From: an uncultured Eubacteriales bacterium
GTDB lineage: Bacteria > Bacillota_A > Clostridia > Lachnospirales > Cellulosilyticaceae
Direction of reading: 5' to 3'
Assembly (NCBI GenBank): GCA_900556665.1
Contig: USPX01000135.1
Span: forward strand, 1 to 5,765
DNA: 5,765 nt
Below the pieces are notes generated by a model. That model ran no database searches. It saw only the letters and a program-made list of their open reading frames with translations, and was not told the DNA's origin. Both the position numbers and the translations under genes were made by a program. Shown here one piece after another: positions 1 to 5,420 of this stretch. Within the stretch, counting starts at the first letter, position 1, and each line of letters begins with the position of its first letter.

Positions 1-60
1 TTCTATTACGTTGAAAAACCGAGGGAAGAGAGAAGTACTGCTAGGTTAAGGCAAGGATGA
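1..60 (+). CDS. Possible C-terminal end of an upstream rightward gene (partial)
   Basis: Frame 1 is open from the first base to a TGA at 58-60 and reads FYYVEKPREERSTARLRQG. The other two plus frames and all minus frames contain stops in this stretch. The tail is basic and hydrophilic, as loosely conserved C-termini often are, and the hairpin at 83-121 lies 22 nt downstream, where a terminator for a rightward gene would be expected. Nineteen codons are too few to recognise a family, and an open frame of this length can arise by chance. It is offered as a tentative partial gene only. Confidence 0.3.
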   Translation, partial: FYYVEKPREERSTARLRQG

Positions 61-82
61 ATCAAAGAGAAAATAGAAAATA

Positions 83-121
83 AAAAAGGAGTTGCTGCAA
101 GGTTTGCGGCAACTCCTTTTT
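83..121 (-). terminator. Rho-independent terminator of glnS, probably bidirectional
   Basis: An 18-nt left arm (83-100) pairs with a right arm (104-121) through 17 Watson-Crick pairs and one G-U pair, leaving a 3-nt loop. The stem core is GGAGTTGC/GCAACTCC. Read on the minus strand, the stem ends in a run of T followed by TATTTTCTATTTTC, a classical uridine tail placed 12 nt after the glnS stop. Read on the plus strand, the stem ends in five T before GGG, so it could also stop a rightward transcript coming from before the window. Confidence 0.9.
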
Positions 122-132
122 GGGTATAGCAA

Positions 133-1800
133 TTATTTAGCTGGTTTGAATGAACTTTTAAGAGCTACGATTCTATTGAAACAGAGTTTTTCTGGTGTAG
201 TGTATTTAGGATCTACACAGAAGAATCCATTTCTTACAAGTTGGAATTTATCAAGGGCTTTAGCATCTTTGAATGCTACGTCTTCGATGAATCCTTCAAG
301 GATTTCCATAGAATGTGGATTGATTTGTTCTAAGAAGTGTTTGCCTTCGTTTTCTGGAGCATCATCTAAGATAAGTGGCTCGAAGAGTCTGAACTGTGCT
401 GGAAGCGCTGTTTTAGCATCTACCCAGTGGATAGTAGCTTTAACTTTACGACCTGTGAAACCAGAACCACTCTTAGTTTCTGGATCATAAGTACAGTGAA
501 CTTCTGTCACATTACCATTTTCATCTTTGATAACATCTGTACATTTTACGAAGTAAGCACCTTTAAGACGTACTTCATTTCCTGGGAAGAGACGGAAGTA
601 TTTGTGTGCTGGTACTTCCATGAAGTCATCTTGTTCAATGTAAAGTTCACGAGAGAATGGTACCATACGTGTACCTTTTGTTTCGTCTTTAGCATTGTTT
701 TCGATTTCAAGCATTTCTGTTTGACCTTCTGGATAGTTAGTGATCACTAATTTAAGAGGTTTAAGTACAGCCATAGCAAGTGGTGCTTTTGGTTGTAAAT
801 CTTCTCTTAAGAAGAAGTCAAGCATTTGGCTATCTACTACAGAATCTGATTTAGCTACACCGATTTCACGGCAGAAGTTACGAATCGCTTCAGGAGTGAA
901 ACCACGTCTTCTCATACCAGAGATAGTAGGCATACGAGGATCATCCCATCCATCAACAACTCCCTCATCAACAAGTTGTTTAAGTTTACGTTTACTCATT
1001 ACTGTGTTTGTAATGTTAAGTCTAGCAAACTCGATTTGTCTAGGTTTAGTTTCCATTTCACATTCTTCTACAACCCAGTCATAAAGTGGACGGTGAGCTT
1101 CGAATTCAAGTGTACAAATAGAGTGTGTGATACCTTCGATAGCATCTTCAAGTGGATGCGCGAAGTCATACATTGGATAGATGCACCATTTATCACCTGT
1201 ATTGTGGTGAGTTGCATGAGCAATACGGTAGATGATAGGGTCACGCATGTTCATATTAGGTGATGACATATCAATTTTAGCACGTAATACTTTTTCACCA
1301 TCTTTGAATTCACCTTTTCTCATACGTTCGAAAAGGTCAAGGTTTTCTTCTACAGATCTATTGCGGTATGGGCTTTCTTTACCTGGCTCTGTAAGTGTTC
1401 CACGGTATTCTTTAGCTTCTTCTGGTGTAAGATCACATACGTAAGCTTTACCTTTTTTAATAAGAAGCACAGCACGATTGTACATTTCTTCGAAGTAGTC
1501 AGAAGCGAAAAGGAGTTTATCCCATTTTACGCCTAACCATTCAACGTCTTCTTTAATTGATTCAACGTATTCAGTATCTTCTTTAACTGGGTTAGTATCA
1601 TCAAAACGAAGGTTAGTTTTTCCACCAAAATCTTCAGCAAGACCGAAGTTTAAAAGTATAGATTTAGCATGTCCCACGTGTAAGTAACCATTTGGTTCAG
1701 GTGGGAAACGAGTAATAATTTCTTTATGTTTACCAGATTGTAAGTCTTCAGTAATAATGGTTCTAATAAAGTTAGATGCATTATTGTTTTCTAGTGACAT
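133..1800 (-). CDS. glnS: Glutaminyl-tRNA synthetase (GlnRS)
   Basis: This class I aminoacyl-tRNA synthetase charges tRNA-Gln with glutamine in the cytoplasm, using ATP. The 555-residue product is full length (the E. coli enzyme is 554) and closely resembles bacterial GlnRS throughout. The N-terminal Rossmann catalytic domain has [14 protein letters not shown] at residues 34-47, where HVGH is the class I HIGH signature, then [12 protein letters not shown] and [15 protein letters not shown]. The second signature, VMSKR at 267-271, stands in for KMSKS and is the form usual in Gln[18 protein letters not shown] follows, then the C-terminal beta-barrel anticodon-binding region (from about residue 340) with [14 protein letters not shown] and ATIHWVDA. 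The ATG at 1798-1800 is preceded by GAGAGG at 1810-1815, 9 nt away. The gene is monocistronic, with a terminator 12 nt past its stop. No T-box leader is present. Many Firmicutes lack GlnRS and make Gln-tRNA by the GatCAB amidotransferase route, so its presence is informative about the lineage. Confidence 0.98.
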   Translation of the reverse strand: MSLENNNASNFIRTIITEDLQSGKHKEIITRFPPEPNGYLHVGHAKSILLNFGLAEDFGGKTNLRFDDTNPVKEDTEYVESIKEDVEWLGVKWDKLLFASDYFEEMYNRAVLLIKKGKAYVCDLTPEEAKEYRGTLTEPGKESPYRNRSVEENLDLFERMRKGEFKDGEKVLRAKIDMSSPNMNMRDPIIYRIAHATHHNTGDKWCIYPMYDFAHPLEDAIEGITHSICTLEFEAHRPLYDWVVEECEMETKPRQIEFARLNITNTVMSKRKLKQLVDEGVVDGWDDPRMPTISGMRRRGFTPEAIRNFCREIGVAKSDSVVDSQMLDFFLREDLQPKAPLAMAVLKPLKLVITNYPEGQTEMLEIENNAKDETKGTRMVPFSRELYIEQDDFMEVPAHKYFRLFPGNEVRLKGAYFVKCTDVIKDENGNVTEVHCTYDPETKSGSGFTGRKVKATIHWVDAKTALPAQFRLFEPLILDDAPENEGKHFLEQINPHSMEILEGFIEDVAFKDAKALDKFQLVRNGFFCVDPKYTTPEKLCFNRIVALKSSFKPAK

Positions 1801-1883
1801 ATTAATCTACCTCTCTTTAAAAATATATTAAAGTATTTCCAAATTATTTGAAAAATATTATAATAAATATATGTAAATACTAG

Positions 1884-1954
1884 TATTCTAAGGATATATT
1901 AGCAAAGGAAATGCGAAGTAGGCAGATTCCTTTAAGTAATATATCCTTAGAATA
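1884..1954. repeat. Long inverted repeat with nested stem
   Basis: An 18-nt arm at 1884-1901 (core CTAAGGATATATTA) is a perfect inverted copy of 1937-1954. Inside it, after a small 2/3-nt internal loop, AAAGGAA (1904-1910) pairs with TTCCTTT (1927-1933). The remaining 16-nt loop holds a weak TGC/GCA pair. Outside, ATATGT (1869-1874) and ACATAT (1961-1966) could extend the structure over mismatches. There is no T-run on either side, and the flanking genes point away from it, so it is not a terminator of either. It could be a miniature inverted-repeat element, an operator shared by the divergent genes, or a structured RNA. The sequence does not decide between these. Confidence 0.75.
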
Positions 1955-1974
1955 TGCTACACATATGCCTGTGA

Positions 1975-2002
1975 TTTACAAAATATTTGCTATCATTATA
2001 TT
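1975..2002 (+). promoter_or_regulatory. Probable sigma-A promoter for the small membrane protein gene
   Basis: TTTACA (1975-1980) and TATATT (1997-2002) are spaced by 16 nt, each close to the sigma-A consensus. Transcription would begin near 2009, giving a leader of about 80 nt before the start codon at 2090. The surrounding DNA is very AT-rich, so chance matches are possible. Confidence 0.5.
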
Positions 2003-2012
2003 TTAAAGCAAG

Positions 2013-2036
2013 ATATACCAAAAATAAAGGGTATAT
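2013..2036. promoter_or_regulatory. Dyad just downstream of the promoter, possible operator
   Basis: ATATACC (2013-2019) and GGTATAT (2030-2036) form a perfect 7-bp inverted repeat with a 10-nt spacer. It falls at or just after the expected transcription start of the small gene, a usual place for a repressor site. As RNA it would be only a weak hairpin. No regulator for it can be named from the sequence. Confidence 0.35.
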
Positions 2037-2089
2037 ATAGAAAAAGTTTTTTCAGCACAATAAATAATTGTTAAATTGGGGGAGAGCAT

Positions 2090-2287
2090 ATGAGAGATAG
2101 AAAAGATGAAGAGGTTATGACAAGTGTAGTAGAAACAAAAGAGACTAAAAAGAAATTTTATGAAGAAAAATGGTTCTGGATTGCTATAGTAGCTATTGTA
2201 GGATTAATAATTTCTAGACCAACTGCTAAGGTTATAATTTGTGGCAATGGAAATGGCAATGCTAATGAGGGCAGTAGTAGAAACTAG
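2090..2287 (+). CDS. Small single-span membrane protein of unknown function (65 aa)
   Basis: I do not recognise a family. The 65-residue product has a highly charged N-terminal third rich in Lys and Glu, then one hydrophobic segment at about residues 28-43 (WFWIAIVAIVGLIIS), and a short polar tail with a GNGNGNAN stretch. The Lys-rich stretch before the hydrophobic segment suggests the N-terminus is cytoplasmic and the Gly/Asn-rich tail outside. There is no lipobox with a suitable Cys (the only Cys, residue 51, lies after the span). The start is supported by GGGGGAG at 2078-2084, 5 nt before the ATG; the internal Met10 has no comparable site. The gene is alone, with its own promoter and the long stem at 2311-2356 after it. 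An N-terminal Lys-rich stretch followed by a WFW membrane anchor is common at the start of larger Firmicute membrane proteins, so this may be a relic of one, or a true small protein. Confidence 0.65.
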   Translation: MRDRKDEEVMTSVVETKETKKKFYEEKWFWIAIVAIVGLIISRPTAKVIICGNGNGNANEGSSRN

Positions 2288-2310
2288 AATATAAAAAAAT
2301 AGAGTTTAGG

Positions 2311-2356
2311 AAAGTGGGTGCCACAAAATGACTAATCATTTTGTGGCACCCACTTT
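2311..2356. terminator. Perfect 20-bp stem between convergent genes, likely bidirectional terminator
   Basis: Arm 2311-2330 is an exact inverted copy of 2337-2356, with a 6-nt loop (ACTAAT). It starts 23 nt after the small gene's stop and ends 13 nt before the stop of the convergent phosphatase gene, the expected place for a shared terminator. The stem ends in AAAGTGGG/CCCACTTT, so each strand has only three T at its 3' side before mixed sequence (GTATTGATTT on plus, CCTAAACTC on minus). The uridine tail is therefore weak for an intrinsic terminator, although the stem is very stable. Confidence 0.65.
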
Positions 2357-2369
2357 GTATTGATTTAAA

Positions 2370-2999
2370 TTAAACGGAAGGGACTGCCCTTGTTAAATGA
2401 GTTGTATCATTAAGGCCTAAAAGCATAGGGCTTAAGGCATCATTGAAGTGAATAGTAGTCATACAAGTATTGCCTAGAGCAAAGTGATGATACATAGACA
2501 TTGGCCAGTTAAATAGGCCAATGAGAGAAGCTTTAATAAAGCCGCCGTGAGATACGATGACGATAGTTTCTCCTGGGTGTTTTTTAATAAGGCTTTCGAT
2601 ACAATTTTTACCGCGCTTACTTACATTATAAATGCTACCATCCCCATCATACATAGCACCTTTTAGATCATCTGTTTTCCAGTTATTAAAGGCTTCCGTA
2701 TAATTTGCAGCTACCTCTTTAAAAGTAAGCCCTTCCCAAGAGCCAAAGTCTATTTCACGTAAATCTTCTATTTTTGTAGGTGTGAGTTTGCTATTTTCAC
2801 ATAAAATGCGTGCTGTCTCATAAGCACGATTTAATGGGCTACAATAAACGGCATCAAATTTGCCTTGTAAACGGTTACACAGCTGCTTAGCCTGCATAAT
2901 ACCAGCTTCGGATAAATCAATGTTATGTATCCCCTGGATTTTACCTAAGGTATTCCAAGGGGTTTCGCCATGACGAATAAGTAAAAGTGTTGTAATCAT
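2370..2999 (-). CDS. Histidine phosphatase family protein (phosphoglycerate mutase-like)
   Basis: A 209-residue cytoplasmic phosphatase of the histidine phosphatase superfamily, which uses a phospho-histidine intermediate. LIRHGET at residues 7-13 carries the catalytic His10 and Arg9. SPLNRAYET gives Arg58, LREIDFGSWEG gives the acid Glu82, and VSHGG gives the second catalytic His151, so the active site is complete. Length and motif spacing fit the GpmB/CobC-like branch, which includes alpha-ribazole phosphatase, broad-specificity sugar-phosphate phosphatases and phosphoserine phosphatases; the substrate cannot be told from sequence, and no cobalamin genes are nearby. The ATG at 2997-2999 is preceded by AAGGAG (3006-3011) with 6-nt spacing. 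It has its own promoter at 3032-3060, and it converges on the small membrane gene. Confidence 0.93.
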   Translation of the reverse strand: MITTLLLIRHGETPWNTLGKIQGIHNIDLSEAGIMQAKQLCNRLQGKFDAVYCSPLNRAYETARILCENSKLTPTKIEDLREIDFGSWEGLTFKEVAANYTEAFNNWKTDDLKGAMYDGDGSIYNVSKRGKNCIESLIKKHPGETIVIVSHGGFIKASLIGLFNWPMSMYHHFALGNTCMTTIHFNDALSPMLLGLNDTTHLTRAVPSV

Positions 3000-3031
3000 T
3001 TGCGTCTCCTTATTGATTGTATTTTTAAATA

Positions 3032-3060
3032 ATTATAATAAGTGGCATGAAAGAGTGCAA
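3032..3060 (-). promoter_or_regulatory. Near-consensus sigma-A promoter of the histidine phosphatase gene
   Basis: On the minus strand TTGCAC (3055-3060) and TATAAT (3032-3037) are spaced by exactly 17 nt. The start codon follows 32 nt after the -10, leaving a short leader that holds the AAGGAG ribosome site. This suggests steady housekeeping expression; no dyad overlaps it. Confidence 0.8.
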
Positions 3061-3084
3061 TAAGTAGCTTAAGGAATGTAAGTG

Positions 3085-3122
3085 CTGTTTAAAAAACAGA
3101 ATTAGCGTTATACTTATATAAT
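3085..3122 (+). promoter_or_regulatory. Candidate promoter region of the satD operon, with a dyad
   Basis: A perfect TATAAT lies at 3117-3122, and a second -10-like TATACT at 3109-3114, about 50-60 nt before the satD start. Neither has a good -35 at 16-18 nt. A perfect 6-bp dyad (CTGTTT at 3085-3090, AAACAG at 3094-3099) occupies the -35 region instead. This arrangement would fit a promoter that depends on an activator, but it is only suggestive in DNA this AT-rich. Confidence 0.35.
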
Positions 3123-3171
3123 AATGATATTGTGAAAGTCTACATATTTAGGGCATTGGGAGGAACATAGG

Positions 3172-3924
3172 ATGAAGATTTATAGTGTGATGAATATAGA
3201 TATTATAGATTCTAGAAAAATTATAAATAGAGAAGCTTTTCAAAAAGCATTAAAAGTATACTTAAAGGAACTTTCAGATGAATATACATCTATATTAGTA
3301 GCACCTATTACTATTACATTGGGGGATGAATGGCAAGTTGTTTTAAGAGAGGTTAAAGAAAGCTATAACGTATATATGGCAATTAAAGAATACCTTAATG
3401 CACAAGGGTTAGGCTGTTATTGCGGTATAGGGATAGGCACTATAAGTACAGACGAAGCAATGGATACAAGAGAGATGGACGGACAGGCTTTTATACTAGC
3501 CAGAGAAGGACTCAATATTGCAAAGCGTAATAAGAAGGCCTATAACAGAGTGATTCCGACTAAGGATTGTAAAGTTTATTTAAGAGGTCCACATGCCCTA
3601 AAGCATAAGAAGTCTCAAGGGGAAGTAGAAGACCAAGGAAAAGTAGAAGACCAAAGGGAAATCATAGACTTTGAAGAAATGATTAATAATGTCATTCAAA
3701 ATAATGAGTTGCATTTAAAGAAGCTGACGAAAGTACAAAAACAAGTTATCGAAGCGTATAAAAAGTTAGGAAGCTATAGTGCGGTACAAGATAAAGAAAA
3801 GATTAGTAAGAGTAATGTTTCAAATAGACTTAGAGCATCTAACTATTGGCTTATGAAGGCCAATAAAGAAATGATTTATAAGCTGTTAAAAGGATATGAA
3901 TTACATCTAAAAAGGGGAATCTAA
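3172..3924 (+). CDS. SatD family protein: cyclase-like domain plus C-terminal helix-turn-helix
   Basis: A 250-residue soluble protein of the SatD family, named after the Streptococcus mutans sat (secretion and acid tolerance) locus; no biochemical role is established. The N-terminal domain (about 1-130) shows the family motifs NIDIIDSR at 8-15, TITLGDEWQ at 47-55, GIGIG at 85-89 and MDGQAFILAREGL at 102-114. A charged linker (about 135-180) contains an 18-nt tandem duplication. The C-terminal part (about 185-228, LTKVQKQVIEAYKKLGSYSA, then ISKSNVSNRLRASNYWL) looks like a DNA-binding helix-turn-helix of the sigma-factor region 4 kind. Two acidic residues (in DIIDSR and GDEW) and GIGIG loosely recall class III nucleotidyl cyclases; this is inference. 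The ATG at 3172 follows GGGAGGA (3158-3164) by 7 nt. It is the first gene of a tight pair with the DUF3307 gene and a paralogue of the short gene at 4959-5345. Confidence 0.88.
   Translation: MKIYSVMNIDIIDSRKIINREAFQKALKVYLKELSDEYTSILVAPITITLGDEWQVVLREVKESYNVYMAIKEYLNAQGLGCYCGIGIGTISTDEAMDTREMDGQAFILAREGLNIAKRNKKAYNRVIPTKDCKVYLRGPHALKHKKSQGEVEDQGKVEDQREIIDFEEMINNVIQNNELHLKKLTKVQKQVIEAYKKLGSYSAVQDKEKISKSNVSNRLRASNYWLMKANKEMIYKLLKGYELHLKRGI
3619..3654 (+). repeat. Tandem 18-nt duplication in the satD linker
   Basis: Bases 3619-3636 and 3637-3654 are adjacent copies that differ at only two positions (GGGG against GGAA at the start). They encode GEVEDQ and GKVEDQ in frame, at residues 150-161. 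The unit lies in the acidic, probably disordered linker between the N-terminal domain and the helix-turn-helix, where length changes are tolerated. Confidence 0.85.
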
Positions 3925-3925
3925 T

Positions 3926-4948
3926 ATGATAGAGCTGCGGCTTAGTTTGTTAATGCTTTTAGCCCATTTGATAGGAGATTTTGTCTTACAGAATGAAAAG
4001 ATTATACAAATGCGTTTTCCTAAAGATTTAAATCAAATCCTAAAAAGAAGTAGGGCACATTATGAAAGAAATAGGTCAAGGCAACGTGAAGTGAAGTGGC
4101 CAATCATGCAGCAAATTTTTATGCATACTTTCAAGGGAAATTTAATTCATGCAGGCATTCATGGTATAACACTTACAGCGTGTATAGGTATTAATAATGT
4201 ACTGATTCACCAAAGGATTAGCCCTAAGTTTTTTAAAGCTATTGAGATAAAGTGGGATATATGGTTAATCCTCATCATCCTAGGATTTACCCTTAGTCAC
4301 TTTATTATTGATACGCTTAAGGTAGAGGTCAGCTATAGTTACCTTCAAGCTATGCAAAAAATATGGCTTTTTCTTATAGATCAGCTGGCACATCTTATAA
4401 GTTTTTATGCCCTCATTAAATGCTATGGACTTATCAATTACCCTGGATTTATCAAGTACGATAATGAAGTGACTTTACTGATTATGCAATTTATAACGTC
4501 ACCTATGAAGGCTATGCAGGAGGAGCGGCTTATTTGGATAGGGATAAACTTTATAGGCATGACCTTTTTTGCAGGAATTTTGATTTCACAGATTATAGGT
4601 CATATTGATCATAAGCAGTATAAAAGTCCGGCTATAACCTCGGGGGAAGTTATCATTTTAAAACCACAAGAAAAAAGTGATGCAGTACATAATGAGACTA
4701 AAGCTACAAAAGAAATACAGCATGGCGGGTATATTATTGGTGTGTTAGAGCGTATATTAATTTTATGTGCACTATTAATGAATCAGCCGCAGTTTATAGG
4801 TTATATCTTAACGGCTAAATCCATTGCGCGTTTAAGTAAGCTAAAGGAAGACCGGTTTGCAGAGTATTTTTTGATTGGTAATTCTCTAAGCTTTATTATC
4901 GCCATTATAGGTGGGAATATTATTAAAGTATTGGTTTTTGGTAAGTAA
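3926..4948 (+). CDS. DUF3307 polytopic membrane protein, operon partner of SatD
   Basis: A 340-residue inner-membrane protein of the DUF3307 family, function unknown. The family signature is at the N-terminus, AHLIGDFVLQNEK (13-25, with His14, Asp18, Gln22). Further polar residues sit in hydrophobic segments: LIHAGIHG (73-80), LSHFIIDTLK (123-132) and LIDQLAHL (150-157). Their His/Asp pairing would suit a metal site or polar channel within the membrane, which is inference. Likely spans are near 4-22, 70-92, 111-131, 146-168, 203-225, 269-285 and 313-337. The C-terminal ERILILCALL, TAKSIARLSKL and EYFLIGNSLSF are the conserved tail. Residues about 27-62 form an unusually basic loop, and 230-265 a hydrophilic loop. 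The ATG is 1 nt after the satD stop, with AGGGGA (3913-3918) inside satD as its ribosome site, so the two are co-transcribed and probably translationally coupled. Confidence 0.88.
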   Translation: MIELRLSLLMLLAHLIGDFVLQNEKIIQMRFPKDLNQILKRSRAHYERNRSRQREVKWPIMQQIFMHTFKGNLIHAGIHGITLTACIGINNVLIHQRISPKFFKAIEIKWDIWLILIILGFTLSHFIIDTLKVEVSYSYLQAMQKIWLFLIDQLAHLISFYALIKCYGLINYPGFIKYDNEVTLLIMQFITSPMKAMQEERLIWIGINFIGMTFFAGILISQIIGHIDHKQYKSPAITSGEVIILKPQEKSDAVHNETKATKEIQHGGYIIGVLERILILCALLMNQPQFIGYILTAKSIARLSKLKEDRFAEYFLIGNSLSFIIAIIGGNIIKVLVFGK

Positions 4949-4958
4949 GGCATAGGTG

Positions 4959-5345
4959 TTAAACGGATAAAATAACTAGGGAGTGCTTTTTGCGCTTAGC
5001 GTATAAAAGTGCTTCTCTAGCTAAATAAAAGGCGGGACCGTCTAATTGATTTACAGTCAGTTCGAAGTTAGAAATTGTGATGGGACCAATGCCAATGCCT
5101 GTATAAAAACTAATGTCGTTTGGCAAATTTGATTTGAAAAAATCAATGATTTGCAAGTAATTAGAATCCGGTTTAAGTAAGCATTGCCATTCATCACCTA
5201 CAGTGATAATAAAAGGTGCAGCTAAGATTTCGGTAAACTGATGATTACCACATTTTAGTAAATCTATTAAAAGATATTGAAGTGCAGTTCTATTTGGGTA
5301 GGCACGAGAATTTTTAATATCAAAAAGCATAGTGATATAGTTCAT
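4959..5345 (-). CDS. Short SatD-like protein, N-terminal domain only
   Basis: A 128-residue paralogue of the N-terminal half of the SatD protein at 3172-3924. It keeps every motif in the same order and spacing: LFDIKNSR (7-14), IITVGDEWQ (46-54), GIGIG (83-87) and LDGPAFYLAREALLYAKRKK (101-120), and then stops shortly after. The linker and helix-turn-helix are absent, and the sequence past the stop enters the convergent DUF3307 gene, so the missing part has not been lost to a nearby frameshift. The ATG at 5343-5345 is chosen because MNYITMLFDI aligns with MKIYSVMNID and GGGGG (5351-5355) lies 5 nt before it; an in-frame ATGATGATG at 5355-5363 would add six residues. Its stop is 10 nt from the DUF3307 stop. 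A standalone domain could compete with, or form heterodimers with, the full-length protein; this is inference. Confidence 0.82.
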   Translation of the reverse strand: MNYITMLFDIKNSRAYPNRTALQYLLIDLLKCGNHQFTEILAAPFIITVGDEWQCLLKPDSNYLQIIDFFKSNLPNDISFYTGIGIGPITISNFELTVNQLDGPAFYLAREALLYAKRKKHSLVILSV

Positions 5346-5369
5346 TATAGCCCCCATCATCATATTTTG

Positions 5370-5399
5370 AGTTTACTCTAAAACGTAAACAGTGGACAA
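5370..5399 (-). promoter_or_regulatory. Possible promoter of the short satD gene inside the inverted repeat
   Basis: On the minus strand TTGTCC (5394-5399) in the repeat's spacer and TAAACT (5370-5375) in its downstream arm are 18 nt apart, each matching four of six consensus bases. Transcription would begin near 5363, just ahead of the GGGGG ribosome site. If correct, a protein bound to the palindrome would block RNA polymerase directly. A separate TATAAT at 5446-5451 lacks a matching -35 and would instead place the whole stem in the leader RNA. Confidence 0.3.
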
Positions 5400-5420
5400 G
5401 TTTACGTTTTAGAGTAAACT
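5370..5420. promoter_or_regulatory. Perfect 21-bp inverted repeat upstream of the short satD gene, likely tandem operators
   Basis: Arm 5370-5390 is an exact inverted copy of 5400-5420, separated by 9 nt (AGTGGACAA). Each arm is itself bounded by inverted half-sites, so GTTTAC (5371-5376), GTAAAC (5385-5390), GTTTAC (5400-5405) and GTAAAC (5414-5419) alternate with 8, 9 and 8 nt between them. This reads as two 20-bp operators placed 29 bp apart centre to centre. There is no T-run after the stem on either strand, so it is not an intrinsic terminator. It ends 25 nt before the start codon. A site for a dimeric regulator, possibly the SatD helix-turn-helix protein next door, is the favoured reading. 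Confidence 0.8.

Larger units (their letters stand above)
1801..2089. other. Divergent intergenic region between glnS and the small membrane gene
   Basis: This 289-nt AT-rich gap has no convincing reading frame. For glnS, a TATAAT lies at 1857-1862 on the minus strand, but no good -35 is found 16-18 nt upstream of it. An 11-nt palindrome, CAAATTATTTG, lies at 1840-1850 between that hexamer and the glnS start. The middle is taken up by the long hairpin element at 1884-1954. The right side holds a promoter for the rightward small gene (1975-2002) and a short dyad (2013-2036). Confidence 0.6.

Noticed and set aside
92..490. Plus-strand open frame of 132 codons
   Set aside because: It starts inside the terminator stem and runs antisense to the 3' end of glnS; its product is not protein-like.
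427..1444. Several plus-strand open frames of 70-114 codons inside glnS
   Set aside because: They lie antisense to a highly conserved full-length enzyme, and their products show no recognisable motifs.
1801..1900. T-box riboswitch controlling glnS
   Set aside because: No AGGGTGG-type T-box sequence or antiterminator hairpin is seen on the minus strand ahead of glnS.
3619..3654. Tandem repeat as a CRISPR-like array
   Set aside because: It has only two adjacent units without spacers, in frame within a coding region.
4959..5345. Short satD as a frameshifted pseudogene of a full-length satD
   Set aside because: The frame is clean, all N-terminal motifs are intact, and no helix-turn-helix coding sequence is found past the stop, where the convergent gene begins.
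5344..5349. Minus-strand TATAAT overlapping the short satD start codon as a -10
   Set aside because: It would begin transcription after the start codon and has no -35 at suitable spacing.
5346..5363. Upstream ATGATGATG as the start of the short satD gene
   Set aside because: The downstream ATG at 5343-5345 aligns with the start of the longer SatD protein and has GGGGG 5 nt before it; the upstream triplets have no ribosome site.
5370..5420. 21-bp inverted repeat as a rho-independent terminator or insertion-sequence end
   Set aside because: There is no uridine tail on either strand, no transposase gene nearby, and no flanking target duplication was seen.
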